Source: Natribacillus halophilus (GTDB lineage: Bacteria; Bacillota; Bacilli; Bacillales; Marinococcaceae). Taken from it: a stretch of 64,000 bases of DNA. The notes beneath the pieces are model-generated. The model ran no database searches and was not told the DNA's origin. It saw only the letters and a program-made list of their open reading frames with translations. A program made the position numbers and the translations under genes. The stretch's first letter is position 1. The number at the start of each line of letters is the position of its first letter. The stretch lies in NCBI RefSeq assembly GCF_900100185.1, contig NZ_FNEN01000003.1:16957-80956 (forward strand), in the 5' to 3' direction. Positions 43,196-52,504 of this stretch are shown here, piece after piece.

Positions 43196-43963
43196 ATGAC
43201 TACAGGCTTGGATTTTATCGGTGATGTTCATGGTTGCAGGAGTGAACTGTTACAGCTGCTGCAACGTTTGGAGTATAAAAAAACCCGCCCAGACAGACGA
43301 AAACTTGTCTTTATTGGCGATCTCACTGACCGGGGACCGGATTCCGTCGGCGTTATTGAAGATGTCGCCGCTTTGGTCGCTCAAGATAAAGCGTACTATA
43401 TCCCCGGTAATCACTGTGATAAACTTTACCGGTATTTTCTTGGTCGGCCGGTACAAATACGACACGGACTGGAGACGACAGTTGCGGAGCTTGCGGCGCT
43501 TTCGAGATCATCCTACGACCGCACACGCCAGACGTTTATGCGCCTATTCGAGAACGCCCCCTTGTATCTTCCTTTATATAATGGGGAAGTGATTGCCGCC
43601 CATGCCGGCATTCGCCGAAAGGACATCGGTGCCTCCGGCAAAGCTGTACGCGAATTCGTCCTTTACGGGGATGTCGATCGTGAGCAACAACAACCGGGAA
43701 AGCTGCCGAAACGACGGGATTGGGTATTGCAGGAAAAAAATCAACGGGATGCCCCCTGGATTGTGTACGGCCATACACCAGTACGAAAGCCGAGGGTGTA
43801 CCGACGCACGATCAATATCGACACCGGCTGTGTTTTCGGGGGAGCGCTCACCGCCTTTCGCTACCCAGAACTTACGACCGTTGACGTGCCGTCACGACAA
43901 GCAGAACAGCCGGAAAAATTTCGCGTCTTTGAGCCTGATGAGCCACTCGATTCATATCGTTAG
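43196..43963 (+). CDS. prpE: Bis(5'-nucleosyl)-tetraphosphatase PrpE
   Basis: The product has 255 residues. Metallophosphatase motifs: DFIGDVHGC (GDxHG), FIGDLTDRGPDSVG (GDxxDRG), IPGNHCD (GNH), VIAAHAGI and VYGHTPV. PrpE of B. subtilis hydrolyses Ap4A-type dinucleotides and has been linked to spore germination. ATG at 43196 follows AAGGTGA; an upstream GTG at 43187 is inside that site. Divergent from fabI. The neighbouring yjbO (rluD) gene of B. subtilis is not found here. Confidence 0.85.
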   Translation: MTTGLDFIGDVHGCRSELLQLLQRLEYKKTRPDRRKLVFIGDLTDRGPDSVGVIEDVAALVAQDKAYYIPGNHCDKLYRYFLGRPVQIRHGLETTVAELAALSRSSYDRTRQTFMRLFENAPLYLPLYNGEVIAAHAGIRRKDIGASGKAVREFVLYGDVDREQQQPGKLPKRRDWVLQEKNQRDAPWIVYGHTPVRKPRVYRRTINIDTGCVFGGALTAFRYPELTTVDVPSRQAEQPEKFRVFEPDEPLDSYR

Positions 43964-44008
43964 CGTCCGCTATCACATTTATTATTTGCAAAAGAAAGGA
44001 TCTCGCCA

Positions 44009-44437
44009 ATGACAAGGAATTTATGCATCAGTTTGACGAGCATTTTATTTTTATTATCGGCTTGCGCGCCGGATGCAGATATCGGCCATGTTGAAGATGA
44101 ATCGGAGATTATGATATTTAGCGAAGAAGAGGAAACGTCGATCGCTTTTAACGCCTTAATGACCAACCACTCCGAACGACCTTCGGATGAATTAACCATC
44201 AATTGGGAAATAGACGATGAAGCATTGCTGGATATGTTCAGTGAACCTGAAGTCACGGAATCTGCGAGCGAGTCCTTTTCCGTAGGCGGCGGGGAACGTT
44301 TTATGATCAGCGAGTCTTTCTTCCTTGATGAAACACCGGATCCCGAGGATGTGAGCGGTGCCGTCGGCGGGATTGTTACGAATGAAGACGATGAAGAAGT
44401 TTACCGCTTCACATTTGAAAACGTTGAAGAGGTTTAA
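44009..44437 (+). CDS. Small acidic lipoprotein
   Basis: The product has 142 residues. Signal MTRNLCISLTSILFLLSAC with lipobox LSAC, then a single acidic domain of probable beta type (NALMTNHSERPSDELTINWE, GGGERFMISESFFLD, EDDEEVYRFTFENVEEV). I do not recognise a family. GAAAGGA lies 10-11 nt upstream. It occupies the site where B. subtilis has yjbO. Many acidic residues, as in other exported proteins of this window. Confidence 0.65.
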   Translation: MTRNLCISLTSILFLLSACAPDADIGHVEDESEIMIFSEEEETSIAFNALMTNHSERPSDELTINWEIDDEALLDMFSEPEVTESASESFSVGGGERFMISESFFLDETPDPEDVSGAVGGIVTNEDDEEVYRFTFENVEEV

Positions 44438-44532
44438 GGCCAAACAGCCTCCGGGAGCACTCGCTTCGACCATCATCATCGGTATGGCCTTTCCCGGCGG
44501 CCGATGACAGCTTCTTCGGCCACTCTCTCGCA

Positions 44533-45330
44533 TTACTCCCCGATAAACGACTCCTTCACGCGTTTCCAGAATGGAAAAGGGCGAAAACGGGCAAAGCGCA
44601 CATTTTCACTCGCGACCCGGTATTGAATCGAAGCGATATCCGAATGAATAAATGACTTATGGTCAACGGTGAGCTGGAGATTGATGTCATTCAGTGGTTT
44701 CAATAAGCACGTATGATGCTCGGGCAATACGAGTGGTGAGCCAATGGTCCGGTACACGCGATTGTTGATGGAAGCCATTTCGGCGATTTGCATGGACGCC
44801 AGGGACGGATGCAAAATCGCCCCGCCCAGCGCCTTGTTATAGGCGGTACTGCCCGAAGGCGTGGAAATACATAGTCCATCTCCCCGGAACGTCTCAAAGA
44901 CCTCGCCCTTTATTTCGATATTGCAGACGAGGGAGCCTTCCGTTGCTTTGACCGTACATTCATTTAAGGGAAGATAACGATCCGGTCCTCGCCCTTCTCC
45001 CTGATAGCGAACAACGACTTCAAGGAGCGGATATTCGACGACCTGGAAAGGCGTTTTGGCAATGTGAATGATTAATTTATCCACCTCTTCCGGCATCCAG
45101 TCGGCATAAAACCCCAAATGCCCGGTATGAACACCGACAAAACAAGTATCTTCCAGTCGATGTTTATGGTCGTGAAACGCTTCCAGCAGCGTGCCGTCTC
45201 CGCCGACAGAGATGACGATTTCCGGCTCATCTTCATCATGGGTGAGCCCGTGTGCGGTCAATGCCTCCTGAATATGAGCGGCGATCCTGTTTGACTGTTC
45301 GTCCCGTCGTGACGTTACGTCATACTTCAT
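44533..45330 (-). CDS. nadF: NAD kinase
   Basis: Phosphorylates NAD to NADP. The 265-residue product has [15 protein letters not shown] (GGDGT), LNECTVKA (NE motif), [21 protein letters not shown] (the nucleotide-binding loop) and ends with the usual beta-sandwich. B. subtilis orthologue is PpnKA/NadF (YjbN). Start at 45330 with GGGGGGAG upstream; longer frame rejected. 16 nt after relQ, same operon. Confidence 0.95.
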   Translation of the reverse strand: MKYDVTSRRDEQSNRIAAHIQEALTAHGLTHDEDEPEIVISVGGDGTLLEAFHDHKHRLEDTCFVGVHTGHLGFYADWMPEEVDKLIIHIAKTPFQVVEYPLLEVVVRYQGEGRGPDRYLPLNECTVKATEGSLVCNIEIKGEVFETFRGDGLCISTPSGSTAYNKALGGAILHPSLASMQIAEMASINNRVYRTIGSPLVLPEHHTCLLKPLNDINLQLTVDHKSFIHSDIASIQYRVASENVRFARFRPFPFWKRVKESFIGE

Positions 45331-45346
45331 CGTCTTCTCCCCCCTT

Positions 45347-45985
45347 TTACTTGTAAGTGCCTCTATTCTCTTCCTGGCGTTTCGTAATAATCGTTTGCGC
45401 TTCCCGGACTTCATCCTGGATTTTGGACATCTCTTCATCCAGGTTGTAAGCGGCTTCAGCCGCGCGAACGAGACGGCGCTTAATATGCTGCGGGATTTCT
45501 CCGCTATATTTATAATTTAGGGTGTGTTCAATCGTCGCCCAAAAATTCATCGCCATCGTGCGGACCTGGATTTCAACGAGGATATGCTTGGTGCCTTCCA
45601 CCGTATGAACCGGATAATCGATAACCATATGATAAGACCGGTAACCGCTGGCTTTTCTTTCTTTAATATAGTCTCTCTCGCTGATCACCGTAATATCATC
45701 GCGCTCCCGCAGCATGTTTACAATGGTATCAATATCGGTGACAAATTGACAGACTATACGGACACCGGCAATATCCTGCATTTCCGTTTCCAGTTTATCG
45801 AGCGCGATATTTTTACGCCTGGCTTTTTCCTGGACACTCGTGATAGGTTTCACGCGTCCGGTGACAAACTCGATCGGCGTGTGTTTGGACGCGCGGCGAT
45901 ATTGATCACGTAAACTTTTAAATTTCACCTTTAATTCTTCAACAGCCTGTTGGTAAGGTGACAAAAATACTGCCCACTTGCTCAT
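45347..45985 (-). CDS. relQ: Small alarmone synthetase RelQ/SasB (YjbM)
   Basis: Makes (p)ppGpp from ATP and GDP/GTP without a hydrolase domain. The 212-residue product carries [37 protein letters not shown], the catalytic [19 protein letters not shown] and LNYKYSG. Start at 45985 after GAGGAGG. Followed by nadF and preceded by the yjbL-like gene, exactly as yjbL-yjbM-yjbN in B. subtilis. In B. subtilis its enzyme is controlled allosterically by pppGpp. Confidence 0.95.
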   Translation of the reverse strand: MSKWAVFLSPYQQAVEELKVKFKSLRDQYRRASKHTPIEFVTGRVKPITSVQEKARRKNIALDKLETEMQDIAGVRIVCQFVTDIDTIVNMLRERDDITVISERDYIKERKASGYRSYHMVIDYPVHTVEGTKHILVEIQVRTMAMNFWATIEHTLNYKYSGEIPQHIKRRLVRAAEAAYNLDEEMSKIQDEVREAQTIITKRQEENRGTYK

Positions 45986-45998
45986 ACAAACGCCCTCC

Positions 45999-46364
45999 TC
46001 ACTCGTTAGCAAAAAAATGCTTTTCTACGGCGCTCACCATCTCGGCTCCGTAATTATTGTTCCCCTGAATGATATCAAGAAACATGTCCAACTCCTCGTG
46101 AATTGCCTCAAATAGGACGTCATGTTTATCGAGATAAATGGGCGTCCGCTTCCGATGGCTTTTATAAAGATCCGACCAGAATGCCTCGTGGATATGCACC
46201 TGGACAAACGTCCCTTCCCGATCAAAAATATAGACGAGGGCAAAATTGTCCGAATCAGCCAGCAGGCGAGCGGTCGGTATTAACTTCTCATCGGGATGAC
46301 GGTCGCTTTCCAGATAAAGACCGTCGCCCTTATGTTGCGCACCAATTACATTGATCACGGTCAC
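45999..46364 (-). CDS. yjbL: YjbL-like protein
   Basis: The product has 121 residues, soluble, mixed alpha/beta (KLIPTARLLADSDNFALVYI, TFVQVHIHEAFWSDLY, EELDMFLDIIQGNNNYG). The placement between yjbK and relQ and the length fit B. subtilis YjbL, whose function is unknown. GTG start at 46364 preceded by AAGGAG at some distance. First gene of the operon yjbL-relQ-nadF. Confidence 0.7.
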   Translation of the reverse strand: MTVINVIGAQHKGDGLYLESDRHPDEKLIPTARLLADSDNFALVYIFDREGTFVQVHIHEAFWSDLYKSHRKRTPIYLDKHDVLFEAIHEELDMFLDIIQGNNNYGAEMVSAVEKHFFANE

Positions 46365-46438
46365 GGCTATTCGACTCCTTTACATATCGTTGTCGCACTA
46401 CGATCTCTGTGCCATAATACCTGCAGGAGGCGGTTTTT

Positions 46439-47038
46439 ATGAATCATGAATTCGACGAAATTGAAAGGGAAGGCAAGCGTCTGCTTACCGAAAATGAATT
46501 CGAAAACATACAGAACTATTTTCAGTTGCGGACCGATGATTTTCACATCCAGCACAATCACTATTTTGACACATCCGATTTTCAATTAAAAGCACGAAAC
46601 GCTGCTTTGCGGATCCGATATAAGGACGAAGCGTACGTCCTGACTTTGAAAGTGCAAACTGACGAGGGCATATTGGAAAAACACCAGCCCCTTGCCGAAG
46701 GGGATTGGTCCGGAGACAACCCGCTTACACAAATTCCCGACGGGGGTGCCGTTCAAACTTACATAGAAGGCGAATGGGGTATTCCTTTTCACACCTTGCA
46801 GTATTTGGGACGGTTATCGACATGGCGGGCCGAGTTCTCGTATGAACAAGGTTTGTTCGCGCTTGATAAAAGTTATTATCTCGATAAGGTGGACTACGAA
46901 CTCGAATTTGAAGGGCATTCCCAGGGACATGCCCAGAAAGTCTTATCACAAGTCACAACTCGGGTTGGGCTCAGAGAGAGCGCTTTCCAGCCTCCTCCGA
47001 AAATTCAACGTTTTTTTAATGCTCATATAGGACCTTGA
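46439..47038 (+). CDS. yjbK: CYTH-domain protein YjbK
   Basis: The product has 199 residues. It begins with DEIEREGKRLLTENEFENI (ExExK-like CYTH start), NHYFDTSDFQLKARNAALRI (conserved Tyr/Asp and R-I-R), VLTLKVQ and EKHQPL. CYTH enzymes act on triphosphate substrates with Mg or Ca. B. subtilis YjbK is a member without firm function, probably a triphosphatase. Divergent from yjbL; GGAGG 8 nt upstream. Confidence 0.9.
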   Translation: MNHEFDEIEREGKRLLTENEFENIQNYFQLRTDDFHIQHNHYFDTSDFQLKARNAALRIRYKDEAYVLTLKVQTDEGILEKHQPLAEGDWSGDNPLTQIPDGGAVQTYIEGEWGIPFHTLQYLGRLSTWRAEFSYEQGLFALDKSYYLDKVDYELEFEGHSQGHAQKVLSQVTTRVGLRESAFQPPPKIQRFFNAHIGP

Positions 47039-47057
47039 TCTTTTTTCGAACGGATCC

Positions 47058-47085
47058 TTGTATTTTCAAGCGCCTTTGATATAGT
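47058..47085 (+). promoter_or_regulatory. SigA-type promoter of cwlQ
   Basis: TTGTAT, 16-nt spacer, TATAGT; 28 nt to the start codon. Confidence 0.55.
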
Positions 47086-47112
47086 CGAGTTAAAACAAAA
47101 GGAGGCACAGCC

Positions 47113-47772
47113 ATGAACGAATCGCATCCGTTGCAGTTTAACCGTATAAATGCGTCACCTTTTTCGGAAACACAAACGAATCGCGTGGCAGAACCGCCTT
47201 CACGCGATTTTGCTTCTATTCTCGCCAGTATTGAAGCAAGAAAAGCCCAGGATCATTCTTCTCCGTTTGGTTTTTCACATGAACGATCACTGTATTTGGA
47301 TTCCGGCATGTCTGTCGCGGAAGGATCTCAAACGTCTGGCCCGGCTGAAAGCGTGGCTGCTGAAGGAACCACCACCGGAACCTTACCGGAGTCGCCTTAC
47401 AATCATTTAATCGAGGCCTCTGCTGACGAACACGGCGTTGATCCCGCCTTGATCTATGCCATCATTGAGCATGAATCAGGTTTCAATCCGGAAGCCGAAA
47501 GTCATGCCGGCGCCACCGGCCTGATGCAACTGATGCCGGGGACCGCCAACGGTTTAGGGGTCACGGATGTGCGAGACCCAGCCCAGAACATCGATGGCGG
47601 TACCCGTTATATAAGTGAGATGCTTAATCGCTATAGTGGGGATATCCAACATGCCCTTGCCGCCTACAATGCCGGCCCCGGTAATGTTGACAAATTCGGA
47701 GACGTCCCTCCCTTTGCGGAAACAACGGCCTATGTACCAAGGGTTATGGACACTTACGAAAACCTGGCGTAA
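47113..47772 (+). CDS. cwlQ: Lytic transglycosylase CwlQ (YjbJ)
   Basis: Cleaves peptidoglycan glycan strands. The 219-residue product has an N-terminal disordered part of about 95 residues without a clear signal peptide, then an SLT domain: [20 protein letters not shown] (catalytic Glu of ES/G), [15 protein letters not shown] and [17 protein letters not shown]. subtilis CwlQ is a muramidase and transglycosylase at the same locus. Lack of a signal peptide is also a feature of the family. GGAGG precedes the ATG. Confidence 0.9.
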   Translation: MNESHPLQFNRINASPFSETQTNRVAEPPSRDFASILASIEARKAQDHSSPFGFSHERSLYLDSGMSVAEGSQTSGPAESVAAEGTTTGTLPESPYNHLIEASADEHGVDPALIYAIIEHESGFNPEAESHAGATGLMQLMPGTANGLGVTDVRDPAQNIDGGTRYISEMLNRYSGDIQHALAAYNAGPGNVDKFGDVPPFAETTAYVPRVMDTYENLA

Positions 47773-47796
47773 TAGCGGCGTAACGTCGACTTTGTT

Positions 47797-47884
47797 TAGC
47801 AGATAAGAAAGTATAACTTTCTTATCTTACATAAGTGCAACTAAGGCTTTCGCCAGGCTTGGCGATAAGCCTAGTTTTCTTTAT
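47797..47884 (-). repeat. Two-hairpin dispersed repeat, copy E
   Basis: Inverted copy: AGCAGATAAGAAAGTATAAC, TTTCTTATCTTACATAAGTG, CAACTAAGG, GGCTTTCGCCA...TGGCGATAAGCC, TAGTTTTCTTTAT. It follows cwlQ. Confidence 0.85.
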
Positions 47885-48009
47885 GTTTCCCGGTCAGCAA
47901 GCAAACCATTTGAACGTTTCATGAACCCTTGCTAAAATATAGTGTACTTCAAACCGAAGCTGTTCCCATGGGGCAACGCACAGGTCTGATAAGGGAAGGA
48001 GCGTAAACA

Positions 48010-48912
48010 TTGGTGAATGCAAATCAGCGAGGCTGTGATGATACTTTAGGTGTTTGTGGCGTTGAATCCGATGAACGTAGACAAACGGAAAGCCAGCAAA
48101 AGCTGGAAATCTATATTTTTACAGACCCTCTTTGTCCGGATTGCTGGGGATTTGAGCCGAAAATAAAGAAAATCAGGCTGGAGTACGGCCATTTGTTCAA
48201 GATGCGCTTTTTTATCGTTCCCGAAGCCGCGAGTGGGCGTGTGAATGAACAGAATCGCCAATCGTTGGCCGACCTCTGGGAAAAGACGGCCACGCGCACG
48301 GGGATGTGTTGCGATGGTGACATATGGCACGAAAATCCACTCAGCCATTCTGACGCTCCCGCCATCGCGGTGAAAGCGGCCGAAATGCAGGGTCGTCAAT
48401 ATGGCTTGCGATATTTACGGCGACTGCGTGAAGCCCTCTTCCTCAAAAAAGAGAATGTCTCAAAGGAAGATGTCCTGCTGCGTTGTGCCCAACGCTCGGA
48501 GCTTGACCTTCACGAATTTCACAAGGATCTCCATTCTGATTTGGCCCGTAAAGCACTGGCTTCTGACGTAAACACCACGCATGAGATGGAGGCCGAAAGC
48601 GTTCCGACGATGATTTTTTTCAACGATTGCATTGAAGATGCCGGTATCAAAATCTCGGGTTTGCACAACTATGACGTTTACGTTGATATCTTAACGAATA
48701 TGCTGGGCGAGATACCGGAACCGCGCCCAAAAATGAGCCTCGGAGACTTTATGAACACGTATCAGTTCGTCGCCACCCAGGAAGTGGCGGAAGTCTACGA
48801 CTTATCCATGAAAGAAGCGACGTCTCATTTAAAAGCATTACAACTGCAACAGAAGGTTGAACGCGTCCCTGTGAAAAAAGGCGCGTTCTGGCAGCCGGTG
48901 GCGGCACGCTAA
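48010..48912 (+). CDS. spxH: Spx-degradation adaptor YjbH/SpxH
   Basis: YjbH presents Spx to the ClpXP protease and aggregates under stress. The 300-residue product has a DsbA-like fold: YIFTDPLCPDCWGFEPKIKK (CPDC), then the helical insert, then ESVPTMIFFND (cis-Pro region) and a C-terminal winged-helix-like part (VAEVYDLSMKEATSHLKAL). Two further cysteines (GMCCDGD) and GCDDTLGVC at the front may be redox or zinc active. Starts TTG (48010) or GTG (48013), 8-9 nt after AAGGAG. Its substrate gene spx lies 4.5 kb away. Confidence 0.9.
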   Translation: MVNANQRGCDDTLGVCGVESDERRQTESQQKLEIYIFTDPLCPDCWGFEPKIKKIRLEYGHLFKMRFFIVPEAASGRVNEQNRQSLADLWEKTATRTGMCCDGDIWHENPLSHSDAPAIAVKAAEMQGRQYGLRYLRRLREALFLKKENVSKEDVLLRCAQRSELDLHEFHKDLHSDLARKALASDVNTTHEMEAESVPTMIFFNDCIEDAGIKISGLHNYDVYVDILTNMLGEIPEPRPKMSLGDFMNTYQFVATQEVAEVYDLSMKEATSHLKALQLQQKVERVPVKKGAFWQPVAAR

Positions 48913-49022
48913 CTTTTTCAGCGCCCTCCCATTGACCTCTTTTTCATTTTCAAGTGATGAAAAGAGACGAGTTCCTCATAGACTGTTGAAGAGAGGCAAG
49001 TTTAACGGGAGGGTCGCCGGCG

Positions 49023-49211
49023 ATGCAAAAAATTTTCATCAGTATCTTCGCGGTATTGATTGGCTACATTTTATTTCTCGTTGGTGTTCTGGGTTTATTT
49101 CCGCTGGTCATCGCTGTTCCCCTATTTTTCATATCGATATTAATCAGCGTCCATTTTCTGAACGAACGCGGGCGTTTTAAAGGTTTCTCTTCTTCTCGCC
49201 TTAAACGGTAG
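49023..49211 (+). CDS. Small membrane protein, 62 residues
   Basis: The product has two hydrophobic helices (IFISIFAVLIGYILFLVGVL; FPLVIAVPLFFISILISVHF) and a basic tail. GGGAGGG lies 9 nt before the ATG. It takes the position of B. subtilis yizD between pepF and yjbH; orthology is possible but not shown. Function unknown. Confidence 0.65.
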   Translation: MQKIFISIFAVLIGYILFLVGVLGLFPLVIAVPLFFISILISVHFLNERGRFKGFSSSRLKR

Positions 49212-49240
49212 GGGCTGTCCTTTTCGGACAGCCCCTGCTT
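49209..49240. terminator. Bidirectional terminator before pepF end
   Basis: GGGGCTGTCC pairs with GGACAGCCCC around TTTTC; a weak T-run follows. Confidence 0.7.
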
Positions 49241-51063
49241 TATGCTTCCAACAAGTCATCAGCCAATTGTTCGGCTTCATCCAACAGCTTCTCGAATTGT
49301 GTCATCGCTGCTTCGATCGGTGCCGGTTCGGTCATATCCACGCCCGCTTTCTTTAATATTTCAATCGGGTAGTCGGAACTTCCGGCTTTCAGAAAAGATA
49401 AATACCGTTCCACAGCCGGCGCTCCTTCCTCGAGTATACGCGCGCTTAGGGCCACCGCGGCACTGTATCCCGTGGCATACTGATACACATAGAAATTCAT
49501 ATAGAAATGGGGAATTCTCGACCATTCAAGGGCGATGTCATCATCATAGGTGATTTCTTCACCGAAATATTTTCGATTCAAGTCAAGGTATGCCGCCTTT
49601 AGACTCTCCGGGGTCAGCGCTTCACCGGCTGCATTTTTTTGATGAATCAGCTGCTCGAATTCGGCAAACATCGTCTGGCGAAACACGGTTCCCTTAAAGC
49701 CTTCCAGTTGTTGGTTGAGCAAATAGAGTCTGTTTCTTTTGCTTTCAGCTTTTTGTTCCAACGCGTGGGAGAGCAACAGTTCATTGACCGTGGAAGCCAC
49801 TTCCGCGACGAATATCACGTAGTCACCGTAAGGGTAAGGCTGATGCTTATGGGTGTAATAACTGTGCATGGAATGGCCAAGCTCATGAGCAAGGGTGTAC
49901 ATCTCACCTATATTGTCTTGCCAATTCATCAAAATGTAAGGCTGCGTTAAGTAAGCGCCGGAGGAGTATGCCCCACTCGACTTGCCCTTGTTCTCATGAA
50001 CGTCAACCCAGCCGTTTTGTAACCCCGATGTCATGGCATCGATGTAATCCTGGCCTAACGGTTTTAAGGCGTTTGTAATTTCTGCTTTTGCTCCCTCATA
50101 GTCGAAGTCGAAATCGTTGCTTTCCACGAGAGGAACGTATAAATCATAGAAATGAAGATCGTCGAGCTCGAGAAGTTTTTTCCGTAACCGTAAGTAACGT
50201 TGAAAAAGATGCAGATGGTCATTAACGACGGTAACGAGTTGATCATAGACTTTCTCGGGGATATGATTGTCATGCAGCGCCTGGGCGCGGGCGGATGAAT
50301 AATGTCTCGCCTCCGTGTAGAATTGATTACGCTTCACCTGGCTGCTCAGTAAACTGGCCAGCGTATTCTCGTGCCCGCGATATGAGCGGTACAACGACTG
50401 AAAGGCGTCTTTTCGCACCCGGCGGTTGTTATTTTGCAAAAGTTGGATGAAGCGGCCATTGCTCACAGCCGTTTCGTTTCCCTTTTCATCTTCGATCGAG
50501 TCAAAGGTGAGATCGGCATCCGAAAGCATCGAAAAGGCTTGTCCGGCCTGATTAATCACTTCCGATCCCTTGGCGAGAAGCGCCTCTTCTTTCTCCGGTA
50601 ATATATGAGGTCTGCGCTCGTTTAACAAGGCCAGCTCATGGGCGTACAACTGCAGGGGCTCGTGTTCGTTCACCCATTGGGCGATCGTTTCCTCCGAGGC
50701 TGATAAGATTTCCGGTTCATAAAAGGCGACCGTCGCCCCAAAACGGGAAACCAATCCACGGGCACGGTCAAATAAGCCCTGGTAAAAGCTATCGGACGTG
50801 TCTTCATCGCTTTTCAGGTGCGCATAGACGATCACCTTTTCCAGCTCCATACTGACTTCATCACGGCGTGTTAACCCTTCATACAAACGTTCAGCCGATT
50901 CCGTCAATATTCCCTGAAAAGCCTGAAGATCCGGTAACTGTTGCTCCACATGCGCGTACGCCTCTTCCCACTCCTCCGCGTTTTTAAAAATGGCTTCGAC
51001 ATCCCATTTTCGATCAGCGGGTATTTCTGCACGCTCCGGAACTTTTGTGCTGCTATTTGACAT
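49240..51063 (-). CDS. pepF: Oligoendopeptidase F
   Basis: Cytoplasmic zinc peptidase (M3B) that cuts peptides of about 7-17 residues. The 607-residue product has the active site YTLAHELGHSMHSYYTHKHQ (HExxH) and the downstream glutamate in FVAEVASTVNELLL (ExxS/T). Start at 51063 after GTAGGAGG; the 8 extra codons upstream are not needed. In B. subtilis pepF (yjbG) is linked with coiA in the same order, as here. Confidence 0.95.
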   Translation of the reverse strand: MSNSSTKVPERAEIPADRKWDVEAIFKNAEEWEEAYAHVEQQLPDLQAFQGILTESAERLYEGLTRRDEVSMELEKVIVYAHLKSDEDTSDSFYQGLFDRARGLVSRFGATVAFYEPEILSASEETIAQWVNEHEPLQLYAHELALLNERRPHILPEKEEALLAKGSEVINQAGQAFSMLSDADLTFDSIEDEKGNETAVSNGRFIQLLQNNNRRVRKDAFQSLYRSYRGHENTLASLLSSQVKRNQFYTEARHYSSARAQALHDNHIPEKVYDQLVTVVNDHLHLFQRYLRLRKKLLELDDLHFYDLYVPLVESNDFDFDYEGAKAEITNALKPLGQDYIDAMTSGLQNGWVDVHENKGKSSGAYSSGAYLTQPYILMNWQDNIGEMYTLAHELGHSMHSYYTHKHQPYPYGDYVIFVAEVASTVNELLLSHALEQKAESKRNRLYLLNQQLEGFKGTVFRQTMFAEFEQLIHQKNAAGEALTPESLKAAYLDLNRKYFGEEITYDDDIALEWSRIPHFYMNFYVYQYATGYSAAVALSARILEEGAPAVERYLSFLKAGSSDYPIEILKKAGVDMTEPAPIEAAMTQFEKLLDEAEQLADDLLEA

Positions 51064-51097
51064 GGGTATCCCTCCTACTTCTTCCATCTTAAGGGAA

Positions 51098-52270
51098 TCA
51101 GCTTCCTAAGGCAACGGAAGTGATCTGAAAACAAGCTGCTTCTGCGTACCGTTGATCCATCGCAAAACCTTCGTCGGCCGAGCCGGGAAAATGACTGATG
51201 CGAAATAAGGAAAACGTATCATCAGGATGCCACAGTAAAACCCGTAAGCGTACGAGTAACCGTAAATACTCTTCGACCAAAAGCTGTACACGTTCTATCG
51301 GCAGCTGCAGATCGTTGGCAAGCTCGTGCTCATCTGCTTGAAGGGTTTGCCGGGAAATGAAGGTCTGCTGTTCGAAATGTTGAAGGAGTTGAACATATAG
51401 CCAGGACTGCCAGAGGAGCGGAGATTCACTCACCCATGTTTGACACGGGAGAAACCAGCCGGCTTCGGAAGGATGCAAATGGATAGGCATTTTATGGCGG
51501 AGGAGCCTCTCCTGGACAATGGTTGAAAACGGCGTCAAAGGCGGGCGTTTTCCGTAACGGCAGTTTTCCTTGTAAGCGAGAAGTGCTTGGCGTTGGGTAG
51601 GATCCTGAGTGAGAGTGCTTTTGTGAGCGAGGATCTTTTCAAGGGTGGATGAAGTTAGGGGATGCGTTGCAAAATGGGCATGAGCTTTTTGCGGGGAAAG
51701 ATAAGCGTTTAAATGGGCTTCCCACAGGCGGGAAGGAGCCTGTAAATAGAAAAGTCTGAGATCCCCTTCGGCATGCCAAGTAGCTTCCCACTCCCAGGTC
51801 TGCAGATGGAGTGTTTTGCCTTTTCGCCGCAAGCGTTCATACGGGAGAACCCAGATGACCTGAATGCCAAGAGCTCGATAATCCTCGGTACGAGCACGGA
51901 TTTGTTCGCGACTGACCGCGGAACATTGATATTCAATCGCGAAAGTACCACTTTTCGTTTTAACAAGGATATCCGCCCGTTGCTGACTGGCAGGCAGAAA
52001 AACTTCCAGCTGAACATCTGCCCCCTGCTCGCGCAGCCATTGATAAAGAACGGCCTTGCCTTCGAGGTGACGTTGTGATTCGGCATGAGATGAGGGACAC
52101 TTTGAGTGGGCAAGATGGGAAAAATGCGGCCGACGCTTATGCCCTTTTTTCAGTTGCAGGCGCTCCTGACATACCGGGCAATACCAATGGGCCTGAGCGT
52201 CGATATAGGCGTGATCCGTACTCATTAACAGCGAAACCGTGCGTCCGGAGGGGGAGGTAGCGGTAAACAA
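51098..52270 (-). CDS. coiA: Competence protein CoiA
   Basis: CoiA is needed for DNA uptake or processing during natural competence. The 390-residue product has a zinc-finger-like start (WYCPVCQERLQLKKGHKRRP, HFSHLAHSKCPS) and a nuclease-like core with QRADILVKTKSGTFAIEYQC (D-x-n-E-x-Q of the PD-(D/E)XK type). Head part normal, C-terminal part variable as usual. Located between pepF and mecA, as in B. subtilis. The start codon follows GGAT only weakly. Confidence 0.85.
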   Translation of the reverse strand: MFTATSPSGRTVSLLMSTDHAYIDAQAHWYCPVCQERLQLKKGHKRRPHFSHLAHSKCPSSHAESQRHLEGKAVLYQWLREQGADVQLEVFLPASQQRADILVKTKSGTFAIEYQCSAVSREQIRARTEDYRALGIQVIWVLPYERLRRKGKTLHLQTWEWEATWHAEGDLRLFYLQAPSRLWEAHLNAYLSPQKAHAHFATHPLTSSTLEKILAHKSTLTQDPTQRQALLAYKENCRYGKRPPLTPFSTIVQERLLRHKMPIHLHPSEAGWFLPCQTWVSESPLLWQSWLYVQLLQHFEQQTFISRQTLQADEHELANDLQLPIERVQLLVEEYLRLLVRLRVLLWHPDDTFSLFRISHFPGSADEGFAMDQRYAEAACFQITSVALGS

Positions 52271-52371
52271 TCTTGATCATCCTTTCGCGAGGGGGTTGAT
52301 ATGGGGAAACTGTATCTTCTTTTACATTATACACCACTGATCGCCGAATTTCCTTCTTTTTTGATAAAAAA

Positions 52372-52454
52372 ATAAAGAAAACTTGGCTTATCGCCAAGCC
52401 TGGCGAAAGCCTTAGTTGCACTTATGCATGATAAGAAAGTTACTTTCTTATCTC
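52372..52454 (+). repeat. Two-hairpin dispersed repeat, copy F
   Basis: ATAAAGAAAACTTGGCTTAT, the GGCTTATCGCCAAGCCTGGC hairpin, GAAAGCCTTAGTTGCACTTA, TGCATGATAAGAAAGTTACT and TTCTTATCTC. Lies between coiA and mecA. Confidence 0.85.
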
Positions 52455-52504
52455 TAAAAAAAGCGCTGGTCCTTCATGAATAAGGGCAGCGCTCGTTCCA
52501 TCCG

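Noticed and set aside
44192..44533. Minus-strand frame after nadF as a rluD remnant
   Set aside because: The translation does not resemble a pseudouridine synthase and mostly mirrors the lipoprotein gene on the other strand.
52137..52421. Open frame on the minus strand shared with 23330-23572
   Set aside because: The similarity of the two predicted peptides comes from the two-hairpin repeat being translated; neither is a gene.
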